Virus record (IMG/VR): IMGVR_UViG_3300007276_000412
Location: 1 to 20,261 of that record
Length of the DNA stretch: 20,261 bases
Strand: one strand, 5' to 3'
Source of the DNA: a virus
The notes beneath the pieces were generated by a model that was given only the letters and a program-made list of their open reading frames with translations, did no database searches and was not told where the DNA came from. Positions 7,087 to 18,100 of the stretch are shown piece by piece (within the stretch, counting starts at the first letter, position 1; every line of letters begins with the position of its first letter). The translations under genes and the position numbers were made by a program.

Positions 7087-9195
7087 ATGCCTAGAGTAAT
7101 AAGACCCGACGGAACAGGAGCGCAACGGTTAGGCAGCGTGCAGCCTATCGCAGCATCTACTCCATTTCAGACTTTGCGTGCTCCCGACTTGGGAGATGGA
7201 GGAGTGGGAAAGGGAGCGAAGGCACTTGGCGCGGCTATAACGCAGGGGGCCGCTTTGTATAATGAGGTCCGTGTTGATAACGAAAAACGCGAATTACTTA
7301 AATTTGATGCAGCAGAAGGTGCTTTAAGAAACCAGCTTCTTAGCGACCCCGAAAACGGGCTTATGGCTCAGTCAGGACAAAGTGCTCTTGATATGCTTAC
7401 GGGAACACCCGGTGGGGCTGGAGGAGGCGGGCGACCGCAAAAAGACGGATTATCTACAAAATATAAAACAGAATTAGATAAGTTACGCGAGCGGTATGGT
7501 AAGTCAATGGGTACTAGAGGGAAAGAAACTTTAAATCTTAGAGGGCAAAACCTTACAACTAGTTTTTCCGGCGTAGTTAACGGCGCTCAGATTAAAGCAC
7601 AGTCTATTGTTGACGCTCAGATTACAGGAGACCGTATCGCAACAGCAGTCAACTCTGCCGTGTCTGGGGCAGGTACACCCGCTGGAGAAACAGAGCTAAA
7701 GGCCGCTTTAGGCGTTGTAGAAACTACCGTCCTTGACCCAGATATTGGCATGGCTCAGGCGAAGGGGATCACTGACGCCAAGGGAAAAGAGCGGCTAGTT
7801 CGAGATCAGAAAGCACTTGTGTATGAAGGTGTAATTAAAGAGTTGATTGCACAAGGAGATACGGTCAAAGCTCTAAAGCTACTTCAGCAAGAGACAGCAG
7901 AAGGGGGCGCTCTTGAGGGAACAACTGTTGGTACAGCTTTGCAATCTCAATTAGCAACAGTTCGCGACGGGTTAAAAGGAAAACAATTATTTTCTAAATA
8001 TTCAACAAGTCACCCTAATGACCCTTCGGGGCAACTTCGCGAGATACTAAAGATAACTGACCCTACAGATCAATCTTTAGTGCTGACTGAATTTAAGGCT
8101 CGCAATAGTTTAAATAACCTTGTTAAACGAGAGCAGATAGGGAAAGAAACACTAGCCTTAGTGAAGTTTATGGCGGACAACCCCGGCGTGCCGATTGATC
8201 CTACAGCCTATCCTGCTCTAGCGCAGTTTTCACCTCGGCTGGTGTACGAAGCCAGCGGTAAAGTTGCTAGTCAAGCCGATAGAGCAATGATGGACGCAGG
8301 TACGCGACAGCACATTAATTCGGGCGGTTCCGCTGTAGGTAATGTAATGGCTGTTGGGCAGTTAAAAAGGATGGCAGATTCAAGGGAAACAAGAGACCAG
8401 TTTTTAGAATTAATGAAAAATCCTGATAATATTAAAAAGTTTACAAATTCTGGGCAGTGGGCTGAGTTGCTCTCCAAACAGGCTGCCGCCACCAACGCGA
8501 AAGCTGATGCACTTACGGGTACAATTAAATATGACAGTCTTTTAGTAGAGCTAGGGTTTAGTAAAACTAGTGCTAATTATAAATCATTACTTTATGACAC
8601 TGAGTTAGGCGCTTCTTTAACGGCAGAAAGAATGCGTATCTGGAAAGCAGAAGGCCGTAAAGCCACTCTTGAAGATTTGAGACCAATAATTGCTCGCCAA
8701 ACTTTAGGTTTTGATAAGAAGCTAAGTGTCTCCCCTACGATTTACACGCTTAGTGAACACGCTAAGGCGGGTGCAGACCATCTGGATATTAACGAAGCGC
8801 CTTTAGACTACGATGAAAAAAGTTCATGGTTACGGCTCCATTATGTTTTTGAAGGAGAAGTGTCTAAAGACGATATTGAAAAGATTGTCGACGAACTCGA
8901 TAACACTAATGATAAGATTACGTTAAATATGATCGCGGATGCAATTAAAAAGAAATACCCTGCTGTAGAAGCAATGGACATGATTAACCTTCCCTTGGCA
9001 GAAAGACGTGCGGCAGAGTTTGATGACGACGCATTGTCTATGGGATACCCTCCCGATTTCATAGAAGCAGTATTAGGGATTAATAGCACACCTCATACGT
9101 CGTCTGCATTAAATAACTTGAATGATAGATTTCAACGGCAACCTGCATTATACAAAGAGTTGTTTGAGAAATGGTCTACAGGAGAAATTAGGTAA
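7087..9195 (+). CDS. Internal virion core protein C (T7 gp15-like)
   Basis: A 702-residue, mainly helical soluble protein in the gp15 position of the ejection cluster. The first 70 residues (DGTGAQRLGSVQP, then LGAAITQGAALYNEVRVDNEKREL) match the usual N-terminus of these proteins. A glycine-rich insert (GTPGGAGGGG, from residue 106) separates it from a long helical body. The C-terminal third is rich in D/E/K and ends LYKELFEKWSTGEIR. No catalytic motif or membrane segment is seen. The expected role is a core-stack protein ejected with gp14- and gp16-like partners to form the periplasmic tunnel. The ribosome site overlaps the previous stop (AGGACAAGG, 7077-7085). The gene ends in TAATG shared with the giant gene. 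Confidence 0.75.
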   Translation: MPRVIRPDGTGAQRLGSVQPIAASTPFQTLRAPDLGDGGVGKGAKALGAAITQGAALYNEVRVDNEKRELLKFDAAEGALRNQLLSDPENGLMAQSGQSALDMLTGTPGGAGGGGRPQKDGLSTKYKTELDKLRERYGKSMGTRGKETLNLRGQNLTTSFSGVVNGAQIKAQSIVDAQITGDRIATAVNSAVSGAGTPAGETELKAALGVVETTVLDPDIGMAQAKGITDAKGKERLVRDQKALVYEGVIKELIAQGDTVKALKLLQQETAEGGALEGTTVGTALQSQLATVRDGLKGKQLFSKYSTSHPNDPSGQLREILKITDPTDQSLVLTEFKARNSLNNLVKREQIGKETLALVKFMADNPGVPIDPTAYPALAQFSPRLVYEASGKVASQADRAMMDAGTRQHINSGGSAVGNVMAVGQLKRMADSRETRDQFLELMKNPDNIKKFTNSGQWAELLSKQAAATNAKADALTGTIKYDSLLVELGFSKTSANYKSLLYDTELGASLTAERMRIWKAEGRKATLEDLRPIIARQTLGFDKKLSVSPTIYTLSEHAKAGADHLDINEAPLDYDEKSSWLRLHYVFEGEVSKDDIEKIVDELDNTNDKITLNMIADAIKKKYPAVEAMDMINLPLAERRAAEFDDDALSMGYPPDFIEAVLGINSTPHTSSALNNLNDRFQRQPALYKELFEKWSTGEIR

Positions 9196-12100
9196 TGGCT
9201 GAAGAAGTAGACTTACTTGGGATTTTAGCAAAGAAAAAAGAAAAGCGGAATGCTCTCGCTGCCTCACCCATGTCTCAGCCAACAGGGGAGGTTATCCCTC
9301 TCCAGCCAAAGGTAGTGCCTTCTCCCCCAGACCCTGTTGTCTTTGGCCCAACTATGAAAAAAGCTGAGGAATTGTTTCCCACAGTACACCCGGCAACTCA
9401 AAAAGTTTTGAGCAACATTGATTTAACTCAGGACATGAACCCTACTGACGAAGCTAAATTTAAAACGATTTCTGAAGTTAGCAACATACCTATTGACCTA
9501 GCTCGGTCTATGCACCCAGCAATGGTTAATAATTTTATGGAAAGGCAAGATACTAAGTTTTATCTTGACCAAGCTCTTGAGACTAGAAAGCGCATGGCAA
9601 TTGACGCAGAAGCTGCTTTAGTTTTGCGCGGAGAGATACCGTACTTAGCCGCTTCTGAGCAATCTTTAGCTAGACTAGGCGTCGAAATTAGACCCCCTTA
9701 TAAAGACTATGTTCAACAAAAAGACATTTCTATCGAAGAACAAAGTATTATGGCGGGTATTGGCAGTAAGCTGGCCGACAGTATTATTCGTTTTGGTCAA
9801 GTAATACCTTTAGAATTTAAACGTGAGAACTTAATTGAGAGAGCGGCGGACGCAAATCGTACTGCTGGGGAAGTTGTTGGGGATTGGTATGAGAGAAGCA
9901 CTCGTTCTCAAAAGCGTTATGTTCCAGAAATAGGTGAAATATACGGCTTATCTAAGCGATTAATTAATTGGGTCACAGGAGTTCCAGAAGACGCAGAAAA
10001 ACATAGGCAAGAAGCTCTAGAGATAAGTCGAAAGTTGATACCTCTCTACAAATCTATGCAGGGAGGAGGGTCTACTTATGCTCAAGGCTTTTGGGATCGC
10101 GTAGGGGCTATTGACCCTGACGCAAGCGAACTTACAAAAGCACAGCTACTTTTAGAAACGCTTATTGATATGCCGGGGGAAGCTACGAATGCTATGGTGG
10201 AAGTTGTAGCCCAGCAAGCGGTTCCTTTAGCTGCTGGAGCGGCTACTACGTTACTAACTAAGAACCCTTCTTTGGGCGTTGCTGTAGCTACAGCAGGCGG
10301 CTATGCACAAGAGCGATTTAATGAATATAACAAAGACCTAGTTAAGAAATTCGGTAAGGAGGCTAGTCTTGAAACTGAAGCAGGGATGCGGGCGTTCTTA
10401 GACGATCCTAAAAGGCAAGATTTTGTTAAAGGCATTGGGGAAGACCGTGCGCTTATAATATCTATCGCCTCATTACTTGGGTTCAAGATTGCGGGAGCGC
10501 GGTTAGCTAAAGGCACTATGGCAAACGTCGCTCTTCAGATACCTACACAAGGATTTGTCGAAATGCTTGGAGAGGGCGGTGGACAGATTTATTCTGGTCA
10601 GGGCTTCGATAGTATTGAGACTATATTAGAAGGTTTGGGCGGCGGGGTAACTGCCCCTATAGACATAATTATTGCTGCCGATACAAACAGAAAAGAAAGA
10701 ACGGCTGCCAAAGAAGCACAAGCGTGGCTTAAATCAGGAGGTGAAATTTCTACTAGTATTAAAGGGATTGCTCCCGAAGCACTGGCTACGGCTTCTGAGG
10801 TTATGGCAGAAAAATTAAAACAAGAGGGTGTTACTACTGTTTATCTATCTGCTGCTGAACTTGTTAAATTTGACCAAGACTTACCAAGCGGAGAGACTGC
10901 TACTGAAACTTTAGGGCTAGACACAGAAGCCATTCAAGAAGCTGCTGCAAATGGTCAAGATGTGGAGATTGGGGCTGAGGCTTATGTTCGGCACATTTTG
11001 GGTAAGGACGGGTTTGAGGCATTAATAAACCACACTAGAATGACAATGGAGGGGATGACCCCTCAAGAGGCCGCTGATTTCACGGCTAGTGGGGCAGAGG
11101 GAGAGATTGACGCACAACTTATTCAAGAGAGAATGGAGAGGCAGCTTGGCGTTACCGAGGAGGAGGGGGTAGCTCTTCGAGAAGATGCAGAAGCAATCAC
11201 AAGCGACGTCCGCGACCAGATGTCTGCTTTGGGAAAAGATGGACGAGAGGCTGACTTAAATGCGTTATTAACTGCCCGACGTTATGTAGCGAGAGCCGCT
11301 AGGGCAACCAAAGCAGCAGGTGAACCTGTTAGCGCCCTTGAGTTATATATGCGGGACAATGTATTAATTACGGATGAAACGGTCGAAGTACAGGCTACGG
11401 CTGCTCTTGCACAGAGCCGCGCTGTCGCCGAAGCGGAAACAGAACTTTCCAAAGGATTTAAAGACCCCCCCATTCCTGAACTTGAGGAAGCTGCCCGCCG
11501 ACGTGAAGCGCGTGAGATCACACAGGCAGAGTACAACAAAATAGTAAGCCGATTGAAGCCTGTAACAGAATACCGAGCAGAAGATTTATTAGAGCCTGCT
11601 ACCTCACAAGAAATGGCGGATGCTTTAACAGAAAATAAACGCAGTAGAGTAGGCAAGGGAGCAGAGTGGCTGGGCAAGCTCGTTGGCCTGCGCCTCGACA
11701 TTCCGGCGTACAAAAACAACGGTGTGTGGGTTCCTACCATCCACGACAGCAAGGGCAGCCCACAAGCACATGAGGCAACTGCACATATAATTGGGGTCAC
11801 GTTTACAATGCCCGGTGACACTGCCGAAAAGAAAGCAGGAAGAGTTGGAAGAGGGGAGCAGGACAAATCTCCTTTTGCTCAAATGAAAGGAACTCTCCAA
11901 TCAGTGGATGCGGCTACTTTGTATCCACAAATTAAAGATTTGATTGGTGACCCTGAGTGGACACAAGTTGGATATGATCCGAGACGGCACACATTTTTCT
12001 ATGACAGGAAAACTCAGAAAGCAGTGTTGAGTGCGGACGAGGTCATCCAAGTTGGGCCTCTTGTAATGGCTCGCAACGTCAAGTTTGCCACACGCAAAGA

Positions 12101-15100
12101 AGTATTCTTATTTCAACCCGGTGTTGCTACTTCTTCAGTTAGTGCAGCCGACGCTGTGTTTGAAGGCGCGGTTACTGAAGCTAAGGCAACCTTAAAGAAA
12201 GCTAAAGCTAAGGTTGTTGGTCAGAAAAATACATTGCGTAAGTTAAAAACTGGCGAGGTGTTTAAAGGTAAAAAGCTAATTAGGACTGATCCGTTAGGTA
12301 CACCAGAACAGATTACAGCCGCCGAAAAGAAATTAACCGATCTTGAAGCTGTTATACCTACGGCAGAAGAGTTTGTAACAGAAAAGGAAACCGAGGCGCT
12401 CCCATCTCGGCAGGCACGCGCAGACGCTCGCGCAGCTAGAGACGTCTTTAATCCAATACCCGGCGTCGACACTAGTGTTGGAGGAGGTTTGACTGAACGT
12501 AGCCACATCCACATTGCTGATCTTGAGGGTGCGTATGTCATTCCTATTTTTGCTGATCTTACTGCCACAGGCGTAACTTTTGACAGCCTTGATGGTATCC
12601 CTATTGCGCCCACATCTTATTTTGGTGGACCGAATTTTTCTTGGCTACAACAGTATCGCGAAGACGGCATAGTTTGGGCATTCAATTCTGAAGGAGTTGT
12701 TACAGGATTAAAGAACCATGTAACTAACTTACGCGCAAGAATGGCAGAAGAAGGTTTAGCCCCTCGCGTTGTTATTACTGTGCAGGCAATGTCTCAGCAA
12801 GCGCATCTGTCTAACAGTATGGTATCAGGTGCGCTGCTTAAAACGCTTGACGGCATGGTTACGGCTAAAGTTATTAATAAGAAAGCGGCAAAAGCAGGAC
12901 ACGAAATTATTCTGAGCAAAGCTAATAATGCTGAAGAAGGGGCTTCGGAATTAGCTACTTTTCCTCCTTTATCAAATCCTGCCGCCGTTCATAAATGGTT
13001 GACTAAAGGGTCCACTTTTAATGGCCGCAAAGCATTAAGTAGAGCTATTGCTACCGCTGAGTTCTCTAACATAGAGGGGATGTTTCCTGTTGGTCGCGTT
13101 ATTCGCGAAGCTATCGATCAGGACTTCCGAGCAACTCAGACGGGAGATACAGTGCTGGCGTTTGAGATAGACCCTTCTGATCCTGATCTGCTTGTTAATT
13201 TTACTAATCCTTTAGAAAACGTGCGGAATGTAGATGTACACCCATCTTACAAAGTAGGGATGCGTGGAAAATTATTGGGGACTATGGCTACAACTATTCC
13301 TCAGAAGATTATGTACAAAGACGCAGTTGCTCACCGACGTTCTCTTGGAGCAAAGGGCGAAGACAAGTTTTTATTAGAGCGGCTGCCTAATGGACAGACC
13401 GAAGGGAAACCAGTCGAAGGTCAATACGTCGGCCCTGAGTTAGTAAAAGAAGCTCAACTTGTTGAGGACATTGGCGACTACCGTGTTGCTCAAGCGTACA
13501 GTTCCATTTTTGCCGGAGAGTGGAGCCGAAGCGATGTTTCTGTAACTGAAGGGGGAGTATCTCCAGCCGAAGCAGAACGTGCTATTGAAGAAAGTGCGGG
13601 CCGTCCTTTACTAAGTGCGTTGTCGCGTAAACAGGTAGAGCAGGGAGCTAAAGACGGCAGCTTAATTATCCACCAGCTAGGTAGTGAGCGCGTTGGTTCT
13701 GCGGGCGAAGGGGGGATGAACTCTTTTCTTGGTGTGGCATCAGGTTACGACTACGCTTCTGAGTACGAGGGAGATGCCTCTGTTGCCGCTGCTTACGAAA
13801 GTGGGGAGCTAACAGAGAATGAAGTTGCATTAGTATCCGTTGTAAACAATGAAACTGCTGTTAAGGGTCTAGGCACTTGGATGGTTTTGAAGGGCATTCA
13901 AGAAGGGGTTACTGTACTTGATGCATTTGATGTTAAATCAGATGCTGATAGTTCTGGTAAACTACCTAAGATATATGGTACACTTGGCTTCCAAGAGGTG
14001 GCTCGTATTCCGTTTGATGCGAAGTATTTGACACCAGCTCACGTTGCAGCTTGGGAAGCTGACGGTTGGACCCCTACTTTAGGTCTGCCCGATATTGTTG
14101 TTATGAAATGGAGAGGAAGTGAAGATGCCAGAACAGACGCCACTAGGAATTTTGTACTCAAGGGCCAGTCGGGTCTTGGGCTTGGAAGCATACAAGGAGT
14201 TACTGAGCACGCCTCCGAGGCGGGACGTATTCCTGAACTCGATGAAGATGGACGTGGAAGCGACGGGGTCGACGGAGAAAGTTACGGACAAGATGATCCT
14301 CGCCAATTTGAAGATCGCGCACGAAGCGTTTCCAATCGAGGCAGACATTTCATCGAAGGCGTTCTCCGCGCCGACGACGTAGCCACAGGGGCGCTAAAAC
14401 TACCCAAGGAGCGGTTGTCTAAGATTGAGGCTGCCTACGCTGCCCTGCCTACACAACAGACTACTCAGGGCGGAGTACGGGGTCAGTTTACCCCGTCCTC
14501 TCAAATCACAGATCAAAACGGCGACCCCATGAACCTCATACAGATATTTGAGGCTGGGGATCGTTCTACTTTTTTACATGAAAGCGGACACTTCTGGCTA
14601 GAGCAACTTAAATCTGACGCAGCCGAGTTTGGCGCTGAGTTTGAAAAAGATTGGGGTACGGTTAGGAAATGGTGGTCTAGCAACACAGACGCTATTCGCG
14701 GAGAGGCTTTGGACCGCGCACGTCGAGCTGGCGACAAAGAAGCGGTTGCTTTTCTCAGTAATATAAGTGACACGGCTATTCGCACACACATCAACTCAGG
14801 TGATCTAACGGGGGAAGGAAGCACTCGGTATTTGAGTGTTGCTATGCATGAGCAGTTTGCCAGAGGTACAGAAAATTATTTTAAAACAGGTAATGCACCT
14901 TCCTTAGCTTTGTCCGACGCCTTCATTGCTTTTGCTGCATGGGTTAGGTCAGTTTACAATACGCTTAACCGTCTTGCTGGCAGAGATAACATGGACGTTC
15001 AGTTCAGCCCCGAAGTTACTGAAGTTATGGACAAGATGCTGGCAAGCGATGCTGAAATCGAAGTAGTCTCCAGTCAGTATCAGCTTATTTCATTATTTTC

Positions 15101-18100
15101 TACTGCCGAAGAAGCGGGCATGAGCAAAAAGGAATTTGCAGATCACAATGAAAACATTGCCAAGCAAAAAGAAGCGGCGAAAATTACTCAGCTTTCTAAG
15201 CGAGTTAGAGAGATGGAACGTGAGCGGCTTACTTGGTGGAAAGAAGAACGAGAAGAGATGCGAGATAGTGCCAGATATGACATAGCTCGCACACCTGCAT
15301 TTAGGCTTCTTTGGGCTACCGCGCAAGGCGGGTTAGCTGATGGTTCAACTGCTACCGTTTCTGAAAAAGTCAACCGAATGGATCGGGAACAACTTAAAGT
15401 ATTTACAGAACGCGATGATATGCCGTCTCTTTATGAATTACCTAAAGCAGGCGGCAAGGCTATATACGAAGCGGCCACTAAAGGAAATGCAGGTTCTACT
15501 ATGTCGCCGGGAATGACAGCGCAAATATTCCAATACGACACAGTTGAAGAAATGCTTTCTGATCTTGCTGCACAGCCTGACTACGACACGGCTGTAGAAA
15601 CCGAGATGGATCGCCGTATGAAAGAGAAGCACGGAAGCATTGACGACGGCGCTATAGACGCTGCTGTAGCCAGCATCCATGAGCAAGACGGTATTGCTAA
15701 AACTTTAGCTGCCGAATTGGCCGCGCTTCGCACAACAGAAACTGCCATTAAACCTAAGTTTGTTAAAGCGTATGCAGCTAAGAAAATATCAGAAGCAAAG
15801 GTAGGGGAAGCCAATCCTCGAAGCTATCTTGCTGCTGAGAAACGCAGTGCTAAAGCAGCGGGTAAAGCTCTGAAAAAAGGTGACAGGGCGGAGGCATACA
15901 AACACCAGTTCCAACGCTTAGTTAACCACTATATGGCCGCCGAAGCCCAAAAAGTTAAATCTCAATTAGCTAAGAAGCTATCCTACATGAGACAGTTTAA
16001 ACGCGACCGTAAAAAATGGCCGAGCGTTGACGCTGATTATATTGACGCTATTCGAGCCAAGGTTTCCGTTCACGATTTTTCTGCAAGGGTTAGTGATAAA
16101 AGACGCACTGCCACTGAACAGGATGCGTTTGCTGCATTTTTAGAAAAAGCTAAAGAAGACGATGGAGCGATTTTTGATGTTCCTGAGTGGCTTAGGAAAA
16201 AAGACCGTCTGGTTCATTTTCGTGATCTGTCTGTCGGGGAGTTTAATGAGTTACATGACGCCATCAAGCAACTTGAGAAGCAAGGACGGAACGCTAAAAA
16301 GTTAATGCTAGGGCAGGAGAGTTTAGACCGAGATGTTGTTGTTGCGCGGATGCTCACGTCTCTAAGTAAAAAGCCGACGGCTACGGCAGTTAGAAAAAGA
16401 GGAGAGCACATAGCTAAATCTACTACTGCCAGCCTTGTTGCGGGTCTTGATGCCGCACTTCTTAAAGTTGAATTTCTGCTAGAGATGATAGACGGCGAAC
16501 CTCTAGGAGCATGGCATCAAGCTATCTACCAGCCATTTGCTGAAGCTGAAACATTGAAGCAAGATTTATCTAGTCAGGTCTCTAATCTAATCTACGGCAA
16601 GATTTCTGCTCTTCCTAAAGCTGTTCGCCAAGGGATGGGTAAGCGCGTAGATGTAGGGGCGCTGGCGGGTACAAAGGCAAATCCAGATGAGCGTTGGGAT
16701 CGAGGAAATCTAATCGTCTTAGCTTTAAACGTAGGAAATGATAGTAATTTAAGTAAGGTAATTAGAGGGGAGGAGAAGGTTGGCCGCGAGATCAATGAAG
16801 AGCTAATCGATGCCGCTCTAGCCCAGCTTACAAAAGAAGAATGGGATTTCATTCAATCTCTATGGGACCACGCTGACGTTTTGTGGCCTAGTGTTGAAAA
16901 AATATATCGAAAAGAAAATGGCAGAGTTCCCGACAGAGTAGAGCCTAGAGAAGTGGCTACCCCCCACGGCGTGTATCGAGGGGGGTATTTTCCCCTAATG
17001 TATGATAGCAACAGGTCGGCTGCTGGGAAGCAGATTGAAAGTATGGATGCGTTAGAAGCGTTTCAATCTGAAAATGTTCGAGCTAGTGTAAACAGTTCTA
17101 TGGTTAAAGAAAGGATAGAAGGATTTTCTGCTCCTATTAACTTCGATGTTCAAAAGATTGCAACATCTTTTGATAAGACTATTCATTTCATTAGTCACTA
17201 TGATGCGGTACGAAATGCCAATCGTATCTTAGGTCACCCAGAATTAAAAGATATGATGAGCATAAAATTGGGGCCAAAGTATGTTGCTTCTTTAAACGAA
17301 TGGGTAGGATCAATAGCATCAAACGGGTATGACCGCCCTCCTGTCGATGACCTTGAGGCAGTTGTTGGCTGGGTCTCGCGCAACACGACAACCGCTGTTT
17401 TAGGTCTTTCGTATACAACCCTAACAGCTCAGATATTAGGCTACACTACGGCTCTTGATATTTTGATGAAAGACGGAACTTATATTAAAGACTTGCCGGG
17501 GGTTACTAAGGACCTTGCTATGGGTATGGGTCAGGCTTTGTCTAAAGAACACAGAGCTGCCGTTCGAGAATTGTCTGGAGAAATGCGACATCGTTTGAAC
17601 AATACAGACCGTGATTTAAGAGCAGGTTTGCGAGTTGTGCAGGGACAGTCAGGTGTACAGGCAAGAGTGGCAGAGTTTGCCATGCTAACCATTGCAGCTA
17701 TGCAGTTATACATTGTTGATTTTCCTGTCTGGACGGCAGCCTACAACCGCGCTTTGCGCGAGGAGCAAGGGGATGTAGACACTGCCGTTGCCTACGCAGA
17801 TCGCGTTGTTAGGCAATCTCAATCTGGAGGAGGATTAAAAGACCTTGCAACCGTGCAACGCAATAAGGGGTATGGAAAATTATTGACGATGTTCTATTCA
17901 TTCTTCTCTGTAGTGTACGCTATCTTACGCTCTATTGGGCATGAGGTAGTTTTAAAAAACCCTACTTCTATTCCTCGGATGTTGGCCCGCATTGCTGTCA
18001 CTATAACTTTAGGCGAAATAGGTTACGGTTTAATGAAAGGGGAAGTACCTGATTTAGAGCCAGACGATGAGGACAAGGACGGAGCAGTTAAGTGGGCAGC

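Noticed and set aside
11282-11866. A 194-codon minus-strand ORF opposite the giant gene, rich in A, S, L and C
   Set aside because: The composition is what GC-rich antisense frames give. No start signal and no recognisable domain.
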